Under the pieces are notes generated by a model, which was not told the origin of the DNA, searched no databases, and saw only the letters and a list, made by a program, of their open reading frames with translations. From assembly GCA_002189035.1 (NCBI GenBank), contig CM007992.1, positions 3,782,001-3,846,000 on the forward strand: DNA of 64,000 nt, written 5' to 3'. The DNA comes from Utricularia gibba (lineage: Eukaryota; Streptophyta; Magnoliopsida; Lamiales; Lentibulariaceae). Numbering within the stretch: position 1 is the stretch's first letter; each line of letters starts with the position of its first letter. Shown one piece after another: positions 46,201 through 57,681 of this stretch. The position numbers were made by a program, and so were the translations under genes.

Positions 46201-46792
46201 AGCCCCACTTGCCGCTGCACTTGCTCCTCGGCAGCTTTGCTCCCTTTTGTCTAGTTTCTTTCAATTCCACCTGCAGCACCCCTTTTTCCTACATCATGAT
46301 GTTTTCAAGATACAGAAAATAAGTTTTGAATTGTCATTGGTGTGAACCATCGTCCTTAAGCTGGTTGGAAGGGTGTGTGGATGATCCTGGGGAAACTGAG
46401 GGAAATGAAACATAAACAAAAGTTTACAGGGGACCGTTTCCAAAATGCAGAAAAATATAAATTGAGAAACAGCTACTTCTCAACATCTTTCATTTCTTAA
46501 TGTATTTATGACTAGTTTTTGGACCTCTGCAGAATTTGATAATGAGTTGCCTTCGTTAAACCCCCTCTATCAACCAAGATGAAGACAGCGGCCAGAGAAT
46601 ACACATGGAGCACATGCAACTCAGACCTACGCACCACCTCAAATTCGTTGGCTTAATAAAGCTGTTGGAGCATGGGAAAGATACTTTTGAACTACATTAA
46701 TCCGTTCCTCGATGATTTATTAATGGGTTTTTCGATCACCTATTTAGTAAGAGGGGTGGGGTGGGGTGGGGGCTGTGTTTTTTTTTTTCTAC
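43287..46792. other. 3.5-kb intergenic region
   Basis: AT-rich block near 43610-43850, then mixed sequence with no convincing gene. A 22-base C-run sits at 45285-45306, followed by an A-run. On the minus strand near 46190-46290, after a CAG, the reading VELKETRQK and, in the next frame, KAAEEQVQRQ loosely recall a remorin C-terminal helix, which might be the decayed end of the neighbouring remorin-like gene. Confidence 0.35.
45285..45306. repeat. 22-base C-run
   Basis: Uninterrupted C tract followed by CACCACC and an A-run. Its true length is uncertain because such runs are hard to sequence; on the other strand it can form a G-rich structure. Confidence 0.9.
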
Positions 46793-47759
46793 CTGTGTCC
46801 TTGAGCCCAGGTCTTCACTGCGAGGGGATTCCTTCACATATTCATCTACCCTGGCTGGTTTTTCGTCAAATGGAGGACGACTCACAGACTCGTTGGGAAA
46901 TGGTTTTACCGGTGTGCTTTGAGTTCCCACGTCCCTAGCTTCACCCCTTTTCTTCACTGCACATTATCATCGTATATGAAAATAGTTCCCAGTGAGGAGT
47001 TGCAAATGAAGTAAAGAAAGGTGACATTTTCGAAACCATGGGTCATGAGTTGGACTTGAGTTTCACGCTTGTTGATGGGGGAGTTGGCGAGAAGCTTTCC
47101 TTGCAACTGCGAAGGATAAACTAAGGGAGCTGACATCATGATTCTGCTGCTATGGAACGATCTTGCACTCAGCGTTTTGGCCGATAAACATTCAACAGGA
47201 AATTTTCCAGACAAGGGATTGCAAATGTACTTCTCAGCTTCTTCCCACTTGGAATTGAGAGAGACTCCATCTAAACATTCCCATGTTTGCATCATCGTTT
47301 TAGCTTGTAAGGCTGGAATTGGCCACGAAAACAAGTTCTTTTACCTTCTCTAGACAGAAAAATACCAGGATTGCTTGTGAAATATGAAAACTGCAATCTC
47401 TAACCTTTCAAAGCGGTGGTGAATGAATACGTTGAAGGGTCGATCTCTTCTGCACAAGAAATGGCAACTTGAGAAATCTATCGACTGTGCTTTGTGAAGC
47501 ATGAGTTGATAGATTGCACGTCCCTGTTAGAATAAAAGAACAGCAGCAGACCTTTATCTGTAAGAGTGTAGCCAGGAGAAGAAGCAGTGCTGGAAATAGT
47601 GATGTTGGATCTAAAAGACAATGAAGTGGATTCTTCTTTGAAACTCCTCAATTTGAAGGCTGAAAACCTCCTAGAGATGGTGTTTTCATGGCTAATTCGG
47701 GCCCTGAAACTCCAATCTTTCAGTGCCAATTCCTCGCGATGTCTTAAGGAGTTGGCCAT
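46793..47759 (-). CDS. remorin-family-like protein, N-terminal exons
   Basis: Exons read: 47759-47552, 47449-47405, about 47350-47026 and 46956-46793. Recognisable text: ALKDWSFRARISHENTISRR, FRSNITISSTASSPGYTL, EEIDPSTYSFTTALK, KWEEAEKYICNPLSGKFP, VECLSAKTLSARSF, MSAPLVYPSQ, ARDVGTQSTP. These occur in the N-terminal region of At4g36970-type remorin family proteins, plasma-membrane-associated plant scaffold proteins. Exons 1-2 join in phase, but exon 2 to 3 and exon 3 to 4 do not join in phase with any AG I can see, so at least two indels or wrongly placed junctions are present. The conserved remorin C-terminal coiled coil was not found with confidence downstream. It may be a truncated pseudogene. 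Confidence 0.5.
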
Positions 47760-48798
47760 GGGGAAAGGGTTTTTTCCTCTTCTACTTGTTAATGAAATGG
47801 AAGAGGCAGAATTGAAACATGTGGCGATTGCAGTGCAGTATGATGATGATCAAGTTTGATATTTTGCGTACGAGACTAGCATTATGTTTGCTGAGCAATG
47901 GTCCCGGTTGGCGTTATGTGCATGTGAATATCGTTCTCAACTCAGCAGGGAAGTAGGCATAGTATTTTGTATTTAAATGACAAGGGTGAATCATTTCATT
48001 TGCTGGTCGTACAAGTGGCCTACACGAGAGTTACCCATCATGCTCCGTCGTAAAACAGTGTCCAGAGTCTAGTTGTCTCGACTCCATTGTGCTCACAACG
48101 CATCTGTTTGCTTGTTGGAAATCTTTGGATTTTAGTTGTCCCTGCTAAGCGATGTAATCAGCTATACCAGGCTGAAGGAGACGTTCTCCATGTATCAAAT
48201 CCGTGGAGATGAGCGTTGCGTTTTAACGCCATGCCGGTGGTTTTTCCCCAGTTCCTCAGAGGACACGGTCACCTTCAGTATATCATCCACAACCCGATAC
48301 ACCGCGCATATTGTCTCAATTTGACTAATCTACCGTCTTTTGCGCTCCCGAAGATGGTCCTGATCACGACGGAGACTTTCAACACCGCTGCTGCTTTGTG
48401 GAGATGGATAAACTCCAAATGGCCCAATCCCACATCGCCCATCCATTCAGAGCGTATATCCACAGTTAACAGTTTGTCCTGGAATCAAACCTGCCGCACC
48501 GATAGTGGCGGAGGCGACATGCTCGGGGGAGTACGCTGTCCCCTGCAAGAATAGCCACATCCAAAAGGGCTTCCCCTGCGAAGATCGTTTCACTAATAAT
48601 TTCTACCGAGAGTAGAAGCAAAATAGAGATAATAGTGAATTGGTTGATTCTCGTTTTGAAGACAATTACATCCAACAGGGGGATGGTTTAATATGAAACG
48701 GCGACCAAGAAGGCGTGCAATTTTTATTTAATTTCATTCACGGAATGAATCGAGATTTGATGATGATGATGATGCAGTGGCGTCCAAATCAAATCAAA
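47760..48798. other. intergenic, no gene recognised
   Basis: Upstream flank of the remorin-like gene and 3' flank of the DUF569 gene. Short TGA/ATG trinucleotide and AAATC pentanucleotide repeats near 48762-48805. Confidence 0.4.
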
Positions 48799-49365
48799 TC
48801 AAATAAATTCTTGTGATCTGATGAAAATCTGCTTGTGGGGTGGTGTGATGAATGCTGAGAATGACCTGGATCTCAACCGGCACAGCCTTCTCTGATCCGG
48901 CGACCTCCTCTGCACGACCTCGACATCCCACAAGAGCTTTTCTCGAGATTTGGGGCGGTGGTAAATGTCATGGGTGATAGAGTTTCGCCACGGCGGAAGC
49001 CCACCGTTGGGGCGCAGGTAGTTTCCCCAAAATGATCTTAGCTTCACCTGCATTCCGTCCCTCAACGGGGTCCACTGGGTCGCAGGATCAGAGTAATACG
49101 GCGTCGTCGTCTGGTGGACCTTTTTGGCGGTGACCCCCGGCAGAAACGGAGAAGATGAGGCTGTTAAATAGGTTCCATGGCGACTCCTGAGACGAACGAC
49201 GTCATCGCTGCCATCCACCAGTTCCACCTGCCAAATGGAACGTTCCCTTGATCCCTCCTCGTCTTGTTCTTGGGTTGTTACCTCCTCAAGATCATTTCCA
49301 GCCACGAGGTACTTGTCCCGGTAGCTTATCAGCCGCACCGATTCCGCGTTACGGAATACATCCAT
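48799..49365 (-). CDS. DUF569 (fascin-like beta-trefoil) protein
   Basis: Start at MDVFRNAESVRLISYRDKYL, stop at 48799, 188 residues. One DUF569 domain: VRLRSRHGTYLTASSSPFLP, TQWTPLRDGMQVKLRSFWGN, then LRPNGGLPPWRNSITHDI and LLWDVEVVQ. DUF569 proteins are plant proteins with an actin-cross-linking/fascin-like fold and unknown function; many have two copies, and here only one is present. The C-terminal 35 residues after DVEVVQ are basic (RRLCRLRSRSFSAF) and may be real or read-through. The frame is open further upstream to 49434 but without similarity. Confidence 0.8.
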   Translation of the reverse strand: MDVFRNAESVRLISYRDKYLVAGNDLEEVTTQEQDEEGSRERSIWQVELVDGSDDVVRLRSRHGTYLTASSSPFLPGVTAKKVHQTTTPYYSDPATQWTPLRDGMQVKLRSFWGNYLRPNGGLPPWRNSITHDIYHRPKSREKLLWDVEVVQRRSPDQRRLCRLRSRSFSAFITPPHKQIFIRSQEFI

Positions 49366-50055
49366 CTCCACAAACACAAATGGGAGGAAAGGCAACAAAC
49401 AAACAAACTTATAATCTCGTTTGTTTCTCAACAAACAATTGTGAGCTAATTATAATCTTGAAAAGCATTTTTTTGATTCCGTATGCCACTAAATATACAC
49501 AATGTCACCTCGCATATTTCACAGACGGCGAAACCCAATTTAAGGGGCTGTGTTATGTTGCTTACCCATTGTCCCTGTGCCTTGCTTTTTCTTGCCCGTG
49601 AATGTGAAATTGGGAGCATTGAATTGGGTCAGAATCTATGGACTATCCCTCTCTCTCTCGCTTAACTATAGCTTTATTGCCTGGGAAGAGGATTTGGTGG
49701 CCGGTTCCTTGTGCGACTTGTGTATGCATGCCTATAAATTCTTGATTTCCAGGGATACGCATGGTTTGATTCGTTGATGAAGGGTTATGCGGGGAGTGAC
49801 ACTGATTTTTAATTCGCAGTTTAGGGAGAAAAGAGTTAAAATTTAGCATTTTTCCGAGAGTAGGTTTGGGCTCTGTCCCACTGGAGGCGGAGAAACGTGT
49901 CCAGAATTGCAGACCCGATCTATGCATCAATTTGTTCTCGAATCTTGCCACTGCCGTTACCGTTTTTGGGGATTCGAGTTGTGATCGTGTCTAGGCGAAT
50001 CCATTACTTCTACAAGCAACGGAAATCACAGGGAAATATCGTGGTTTGGAAGAAC
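49366..50055. other. intergenic, no gene recognised
   Basis: Shared upstream region of the DUF569 gene (-) and the ATG4-like pseudogene (+). An earlier exon of the ATG4-like sequence may lie near 49900-50055, but it is not recognisable. Confidence 0.35.
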
Positions 50056-52093
50056 TATCTTGAGGATTGGAGGGCTGCCGTAGGCGTGTTATGATGAACG
50101 GTGGTTCAGTGGGGAGAACCTGGGGGGTTAGTAGGACATGGGGTTCAGCGTCCCAGGCTGACATTTGGCTTTAGGAGTTTGTAATCAGGTCGCTCAGGAA
50201 AGTGACGATTCTGCCGACCCAACTCGAAGTGAGGGGTTTTCAGCTTTTATCGATGACTTTTCTTCAAGGATTTCACCTATCGCATGGGTACTTTCCGAAA
50301 GAAGTGGATATATTGCTGTGTCTATTGTGTAAAATGATATCTCTGGGTGATTCTCAGGGCTTTCCCCCGTTGGGGACTCACAATACTCCAGCGATGCAAA
50401 CTGGGGTTGCATGCTCCGAAGCAGCCAGATGCTCTTTGCTCAGGTTTCACTTTCTGCTCTTTCAGTTTTCTTGCAAAATTCTCTTTTTTATCATGTATCT
50501 TTATTTTCGCGGTTGGGCTCAGGCGTTTCTATTCCTGAAAATGGGAAGGTCATGGAGGAAGTCTTGTGCCAAGGTATGGCAAGAGCCGTAACATTCTTTT
50601 GTATTATGGCTTCACCATGGTGGGAGATTTGATCGAATGGTCTTAGGTTATCGCTTCAACATGCTAGTAAAACAAGTTGAACATTGTTTCTTCCCTTGAC
50701 AGCCTTACGCCCACTTAAACTTAGCAACTTTTTGGTGATTCTGAGGATTCACCGTGTTCTATACATAATCTTCTCCAAGCCGGAATTGCTTATGGCCTTT
50801 CCCCTGGATCATGGGTCGGCCCATATGCCGTGTGCCGGGCTTGGGAGTGTTTGCTGCGCAATACAAATAGTGAAGTCTTTGGCTCATTGATGACCATACA
50901 TGTGGTTTCTGGTGATGAAGATGGTGAAAGAGGTGGTGCACCATTTCTGTGCACGGAGGATGTATCCAGGCAATGCTATGAGTTCGGTAGGGGCCAAGTG
51001 GATTGGGCATCTATCCTGTTGTTGGGTCCTTTGGTTCTAGGATTGGAGAAGGTCAATCCAAGGTAAACTATAAATACTTCAAAATATTTTGTTGGCATTT
51101 TTTATCCAGAAGTTTGCTATATTCATGTCACTCTTTGCCGCATGTAGCACCTATTAGTGTGTGATTTCCATGAACCACTGCACAACATGGAATCACATCA
51201 ACATTTTTAATGTTGGAATTAGGCCTTTCTCAATGATCAAGGCTCACATTTTTCTGCTCTCTGGTGTCCTCAAAAGTACATTAGAACTCCATTTAACAAC
51301 TTCTGTGGAGTTTTTGTTGCCCTTTCATTGCTGATGCTCTCAGTGCAGCCCTTCTCTTTTCATGTTTTTCCTGATTGTTGAAGGAATACGGTAACTAAGA
51401 AATCTAAAAATTTTCTCGAGTGTTATCATTTGTAAAGTTCATACTTTCGCAGTTTGTTAGAAATAGACTGAATTTATACTCTACCATGGAATGTGCAGCC
51501 TGACTTTCCCTGCTATCTTTGAGATCTCCTGTTCTTGCTTTCAGGTGGTTCACATGAGGAAGGATGACATAGGTTCTGGAATGTTGTCGTACCATCGCAA
51601 GTAGGTGATTCCTGCCTGTTAAATGGCGTCACGCAGTTGATTTAAAAAGAAAACTTTGATCCAGCAAACGTTGATATTTTGTTGGCACGTGATGATGCTT
51701 GTTTTGCAGCGTTGTCCGGCAAATGCCTCTGGATTCAATCGATTCATCCCTGGCAATTGGCTTTTTTTGCAGGGTCAAGACAAGGTCACAAGAGTACGCA
51801 GGCTCCATCTTTAAAACAAAAAAACCTGAATATCATTTTTGATGAGCTGAATAGGTTGATGGTGTTTGTTGGTTGCGACAGGCGACTTTGATGATTTCTG
51901 TTCACGTGCCTCAGAACTCATCAAGAAGTCGAATGGTGCCCCACTGTTCACAATCCGTTCCTCAAGGGCTGAAAATAATAGTAATCACTGTATGGTGAAT
52001 GGAGGAGATACCGCCACAATACCAAGTGATGATCCCGTTGAGGGACTGTGCTGCTTTGAACAGCCATATGAAGACGACTGGCAACTTGTTTAA
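50056..52093 (+). pseudogene. ATG4: ATG4-like cysteine protease, degenerate
   Basis: Recognisable pieces in order: VMMNGGSVGRTW and ASQADIWL (about 50080-50172), ESDDSADPTRSEGFSAFIDD (from 50198), exon 50358-50443 with SDANWGCMLRSSQMLFAQ (the catalytic Cys), exon 50523-50573 (MGRSWRK), about 50703-51062 with LQAGIAYGLSPGSWVGPYA, VSGDEDGERGGAPF, GQVDWASILL and PLVLGLEKVNP, 51545-51601 (HMRKDDIGSGM), 51711-51792 (QMPLDSIDSSLAIGFFC) and about 51882-52093 (DFDDFCSRASEL to stop). ATG4 processes and delipidates ATG8 in autophagy. Frames break at least at 50170-50172, 50271-50273 and 50729-50733 (T-runs) and near 50073. The exon encoding the Asp-Pro-His part of the catalytic site was not found between 51063 and 51544. 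I therefore call it a pseudogene. Confidence 0.75.
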
Positions 52094-52775
52094 ACCCATA
52101 TGAACGAGCACTTTCATCTTTTCAGATGTCCGACGTTTTTGAATCAGGATCACGAGCTCAAAAAACTTCAGCAATGTTAAAATCGAAACCAGTCAGAATA
52201 CAGACAAGGCATCACCATTCAGATCCACGGCCATGAAATTTGTATTATTATAAATTGAATTCTTTTTCTAATAAGATAAATAGTTATCCCAATTTTCAGG
52301 AATCAGCTAATCCTAATCGTGCAACAAACAGGGTTCGTAATTTGCCAAACTCAAGATGATAGAACCTTTTGTATTTTAGTCTCGGTCCGGAGCGAATGGA
52401 AGATGAATAGCATCACCACAGGCTTCTGATGCGGCTGACTGGTATGCAAATGGACAGGATTTCGCAACGTGGAGCCCCTAGAAACCTCAGAATACCCCCG
52501 TGCATTACTTGGTTCCGACGCTTCTCCCTTACGAGGCCTGTTTTCCAATACCCGCAAAACATCAACCCAAAATTCGTTCTCCTCTCATCATTCAGTGCCG
52601 ACATTTCATCTCATCAGCTCATCATGGAAAAATGCTCACAAGGTGTCCTTATTGCCTGCCTGTGATTGAACATTTAATCTTTCACTTCGTGTATCTTTGA
52701 CGAGCCATATTCGGTCGTTGTGATTTTTGTTTGTCTTTTATTTACTGGATTGGTGGTGAAGAAACTGAGTCAAGT
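52094..52775. other. intergenic, no gene recognised
   Basis: Gap between the ATG4-like pseudogene and the NTF2-like gene. No frame with similarity. Confidence 0.4.
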
Positions 52776-54049
52776 ATGAAAGATCAGTTAAGGGGAGGCG
52801 ACTGCAAGGAAACTTCTGCTGCCAAAGAAACCTGCCATATATCTGATATTTTACTTCCTCATATACTCAAATTGTGAGTGCGTGTTGTCATATTATGTGT
52901 TTTTTAGATGTTATTTGGGACTCACTTCCCGCAAGGTTTCTCATCATATCCTCACACCAGATGTTGGGATATAGTTGTGTCAGGTTGATCTTGGTCTGTA
53001 CTCTGTAGCATGATTGAAGCTAATGACATGATGGGAGATTTGAAGCTGCATTTTATTTTCTTCTGGTTTAAGTAAAGTAAAGCCCATGTTTTCTTTCTTT
53101 GTTACGTATTTGCTGCCACTGATTTCAGATATGCATCTCGTGCTGAGCCTCAAGATTTTGAAATCTACGCACCAGAGGCCACCTTCGAGGACCCGCTGAT
53201 GCTTGGAAGGGGGTATGCAAGAAACCTTATAATGAGTTATATATCTTAAAACTGTGGGCAACTGCCATGCTTTTTGATAATTTTTTTTTATCAGTAAAGG
53301 AACACAAAACCATGCTTTTCGATAATAATACGCCTATGTATGTGGGTAAATTTTTGTAACAATGAGGATCAGCCCGGATAACGATGAGATTATTGTTTTC
53401 CTGATTTCTTGTCATAGGGTGAAGGAGATCAAGTCAGCATTCTATTCACTTGGCAAGGTTGAGAGGCCCGCGCTCATTTTCTAGTCAATAGCTAGTTCTT
53501 AAGCTTTATACGTGTGTTGTTTTCTGCTTCAGGTCTTCAGCGAGTCCAGAATCGTGGAATACACTGTCCAAGAACATGAAACCTCACCTGGAAAGACAGA
53601 GGTAAAGAAAGGATTTTTTTTATATCTTTTTTGCATCGTTACAGTGGCAGGCACTCTTTAATCTCAACCACTAACTATGTTGTGCGACATCATTTACACT
53701 TGAATGGAGTCCAGATATTAATTGACAACAAGCAGTACTACAAGTTCCTGGGGAAGGACGTAGATGTGATCTCTCTTATCAAGATATACACTGAGAATGG
53801 GAAAATTGTTCGTCATGAGGACTTGTATGATGAAACGAAAACACTTATTCCAAGGTTTATTTGCTCTAATTTTAACATCTTTTTTCTCTTGTGTGTTACA
53901 ATGTCTTAAACAGGTGGGACAAGAAGGCGTTACGGAACAAGGAAACCATTAAATCACCGCTCTTTGGCAGTCTCATGGAGGCAACAAAACGAGCATCTAT
54001 GTTCGCAACCCATGCACTCATGAGGTTTGGGAAGGACCCACCCCTGTGA
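52776..54049 (+). CDS. NTF2-like (SnoaL-fold) protein
   Basis: Six in-phase exons: 52776-52873, 53129-53212, 53418-53457, 53533-53601, 53715-53824 and 53914-54049, 537 nt, 178 residues. Text: YASRAEPQDFEIYAPEATFE, DPLMLGRGVKEIKSAFYSLG, VFSESRIVEYTVQEHET, LIDNKQYYKFLGKDVDVISL, RHEDLWDKKALRNKETI, and ATHALMRFGKDPP at the end. This matches a plant family of small NTF2-like/SnoaL-fold proteins of unknown function (At2g46100 type). The fold is a cone-shaped pocket that may bind a small ligand. The start MKDQLRGGDCKETS is chosen as the nearest in-frame ATG. Intact, in contrast to the neighbouring ATG4-like sequence. Confidence 0.8.
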
Positions 54050-56367
54050 AGACAAAAGCCCCATAGGATGAATGCTTAACGTTATTGAGGTACACACATA
54101 AGTGATACGTAAACCTTTGTCGTTGAGATACATAAGATTGTTGTTATTGTAAGAATCAGTTTGTTTTCCCCGGTCTTCACAAGTAGTTGCCTAGCTCAAC
54201 GTTAGCATTAATGAATAATCATGGAATGAGTGCTTTAGTTTTCCGTTTCTCTCTTTCTCCAGCTTGGTCTTTCGTGTGGATGAATGCTTGACCGAAAGAT
54301 CGAACATGAAATATCCCACAGCTAAGATAATCTCCGTCAACATAAAAAAAGGAAAAAAGATGACTAGCAGGGACAATATTTTCCAACCTGAGCAAGCCGG
54401 AAATACTTCTGAATTTGGAGGGTTGAAAATAAAGGAGAAGGTGGACATTCTTGTTCCTTTCTGTTCGATTTGATCATTTTTCTGACTGAGATCTTCTTCG
54501 CTTGCAAGACCCCGGCTCACGTGATCAGTTACCGTTTTCTTTGTGATTGAAGTCCATGTCAATGATGAATGTGAATCTCACTCGATCATATTCGAGAGAT
54601 CGGTGGCACTCTTCATATCTCTTTGCACAAAATCAGGATGCCAGAAAAAAAGAACCAGAGGGCAGCTCTTGTTTAGCTTTTATTATATGAAATGGGGTAC
54701 TGATGGAAGAAAAAGGGAAAAGAACTGTAGGCCTATGGCTGTGAGCAGATTTTGACAGGGCCTTCTCCATCTTTTCCTTCTTTTTTCTTAAGGATTCCTA
54801 TAAAATGATTTATGTATGGTTACATTGCCTCTATTACCCACTGCTTACTTAAAGTCAAATCCTCGTGTTGTTGCGCACTGACGCATACACGATGATCGAT
54901 TGATATCCAACCAAGAACCATAAAAAATTGCATTCCGTAGCCAATGCTGTAATGCCGGTTCTAACTTAGTCATGAAATCAGCCGATGAAGAGTTATCTAG
55001 TACAAAGAACTACCATAAGTGGTAGCAGCTGCTCAACTGAAAACAGCCGATGCATAAACCCTTTGAGGTTTGTTTGGTCTTTTGCATTTGGATTAAGGAT
55101 TTGTGCTGTAGATTTTGTGAATATAAATCACCGCAATCTGGTTTCATATCCTTCTTCTCGAACTTGTATATTGCTCCTTCCACCAAAGTCTCCGTGGTGT
55201 CTATGTGTTTCGCTCATGACGACCATCTTCACTCATTTCTTACTCACCATGGAATCTAAAAGAGCCAACACACCACCATTCTCATATTTATTCATTCCGG
55301 ACTCTGGAGCTGACAGAAGACAATGCTGATGTCAGAGATTCGCAACTTTGATGGCTAATACATGTGGCTGCTGCTACTGCTGGTTTTCAATGGAGACGCG
55401 GTGCTGGTGTGCCTGCAACGACGGCATGAAATTTCCGTCCCGAAATCTTCTCAGATTGAAAAAAAAAAAGGATTCCATAGTTTATCGATGGAATAAATGA
55501 TTAATATAGTAATGTAAACTATTATTTGAATATAAACATGTATTGGGGTTACAAGTTTTATTCCAATGTGTACACGTGCACTTGTATATAAATCGATCGC
55601 ATATTTATAAGAATTTGGTGTGCGCAAAAATTATAAATAAATATCAAGCTACAGCGATACAGCCAGCCAGCAAGCATGTAACAAATAAAATAATTATTAT
55701 TATGTACTAAATAAATTAGTGTGGATCATTCCAGCATACCAGAAAATAGATAGATTCTAGGGCATCCCCGCCGGTTTCCTCGCCTGCTGCTCCTTTCTTT
55801 TTTCAGTTCGAAGGTGAGTTTTATTTTTTCTGCTTGATACTTCTCTTGAATCGATCTCTGCGGCAGGGATTTGTTGATGTAGTTGCTGTTGTTCGCCTGC
55901 CTATCCGCTTGCTTAATTTTGTTTGGTTATGGGTGGTGTTGTACCGGATTTGAATTAATTGAAAAGTATGATCCTCTTTTGGTTCTATGTTTCATCGAGA
56001 AAGATAGATCATAGCTCCCATGAATTGCTTAAGGTGCTGAGCTGAATGGGGCATTTTTTTTTTTTTTTGCGTGGATTTCTGTTATAGTGTAGTGGAAAAA
56101 CTCGGCTAATTTTACAGCGATATATTGTTGTCCCGACGATAGCTTTTTCCCATCTCAACAAGGTGCAAAACCATACTTTTTCACTCATATATTTGAAATC
56201 ATGCGCACACTAGAATAAATTTTATGTTATTGAAGATAAGTTTATCTGGGGCATATCAGTCGTTGATATGGGTTTCTTCCACCACATTTGCTTTGAAAAC
56301 TTGGTGTGTGTGTGTGTGTGTTTTTTTTTTTTTAATTCTGAAGTAGCATTTTCGGCAGGGCATCACC
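54050..56367. other. intergenic and eRF1 leader
   Basis: About 1.7 kb without a recognisable gene, then the eRF1 promoter. Its untranslated first exon ends at about 55813 (GAAG|GTGAG), followed by an intron at about 55814-56358 that includes a (TG)n and T-run before the acceptor CAG. Confidence 0.5.
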
Positions 56368-57681
56368 ATGGCGGAGAGTCATGAGAATGATAAGAATATT
56401 GAAATATGGAAGATCAAGAAGTTGATAAAGGCTCTAGAGTCTGCAAGAGGAAACGGTACTAGTATGATATCACTCATCATTCCACCTGGTGATCAAATAG
56501 CACGTGTGACTAAGATGCTTGCTGAAGAGTATGGCACTGCCTCAAATATCAAAAGTAGGGTGAATCGTCAATCTGTGCTTGGTGCCATTACTTCTGCACA
56601 GCAGAAACTGAAACTGTATAACAAGGTTCCTGCTAATGGTCTAGTGCTATACACTGGAACCATAGTGACTGATGATGGAAAAGAAAGAAAGATGACCTTC
56701 GACTTTGCTCCCTTCAAGCCCATAAATGCTTCTCTATATCTTTGTGACAACAAGTTCCATACAGAACCTTTGACTCAACTCTTAGAGTCTGATGAGAAGT
56801 TTGGCTTTATAGTCATGGATGGAAACGGCACCCTTTTTGGCACATTAAGCGGCAACACTAGAGAGGTACTACACAAATTCACTGTTGACCTTCCCAAGAA
56901 GCATGGAAGAGGTGGACAGTCAGCTCTTCGTTTTGCCCGTCTTCGAATGGAGAAGCGGCACAACTATGTGAGAAAGACTGCTGAACTGGCAACGCAGTTT
57001 TTCATAAATCCTGCAACTAGTCAGCCAAATATATCTGGCCTAATACTTGCTGGATCTGCTGACTTCAAGACTGAACTAAGTCAGTCGGATATGTTTGATC
57101 CACGCCTGCAGGCCAAGATATTAAATGTTGTAGATGTGTCATATGGAGGGGAAAATGGTTTCAATCAGGCTATTGAATTGTCTGCTGAAATTCTATCCAA
57201 CGTGAAGTTCATCCAAGAGAAGCGCTTAATTGGGAAATTTTTTGAAGAAATCAGCCAGGACACAGGAAAGTACATTTTTAGTGTGGAGGACACATTAAAA
57301 GCTTTGGAGATGGGAGCTGTAGAAACACTGATTGTGTGGGAAAACTTGGACATTAACCGTTATACCCTCAAAAACAGTGTCTCCAATGAGATTGTGATTA
57401 AAAATTTTAATAAGGATCAAGAGAATGATTCAAGCAACTTCAAGGACCCAGCCACCGGAGCAGAACTGGAGGTTCAGGAGAAGAAGCCATTACTGGAGTG
57501 GTTTGCCGAAGAGTACAGAAATTTTGGGTGCTCTCTTGAGTTTGTGACAAATCGGTCTCAAGAAGGTTCACAGTTTTGCCGTGGTTTTGGCGGCATTGGG
57601 GGTATCCTTCGTTACCAGGTTGACATTCGCTCCTTTGATGAACCATCTGATGAAGGAGAATATGATGAGGATTCAGATTGA
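56368..57681 (+). CDS. ERF1: eukaryotic peptide chain release factor 1 (eRF1)
   Basis: Uninterrupted frame of 437 codons including the stop; the usual length for plant eRF1 is about 435 residues. Functional motifs: NIKS at residues 60-63 and YLCDNKF (YxCxxxF) at 124-130, both needed to read stop codons in the A site; GGQ at 182-184, which triggers peptidyl-tRNA hydrolysis; then the middle and C-terminal domains that bind eRF3, and an acidic tail ([14 protein letters not shown]). It acts in the cytosol on terminating ribosomes. The coding region has no intron but the leader does (acceptor 9 bases before the ATG). A coding-intronless eRF1 with a leader intron is known for plant eRF1 genes, so this need not be a retrocopy. 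Confidence 0.97.
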   Translation: MAESHENDKNIEIWKIKKLIKALESARGNGTSMISLIIPPGDQIARVTKMLAEEYGTASNIKSRVNRQSVLGAITSAQQKLKLYNKVPANGLVLYTGTIVTDDGKERKMTFDFAPFKPINASLYLCDNKFHTEPLTQLLESDEKFGFIVMDGNGTLFGTLSGNTREVLHKFTVDLPKKHGRGGQSALRFARLRMEKRHNYVRKTAELATQFFINPATSQPNISGLILAGSADFKTELSQSDMFDPRLQAKILNVVDVSYGGENGFNQAIELSAEILSNVKFIQEKRLIGKFFEEISQDTGKYIFSVEDTLKALEMGAVETLIVWENLDINRYTLKNSVSNEIVIKNFNKDQENDSSNFKDPATGAELEVQEKKPLLEWFAEEYRNFGCSLEFVTNRSQEGSQFCRGFGGIGGILRYQVDIRSFDEPSDEGEYDEDSD

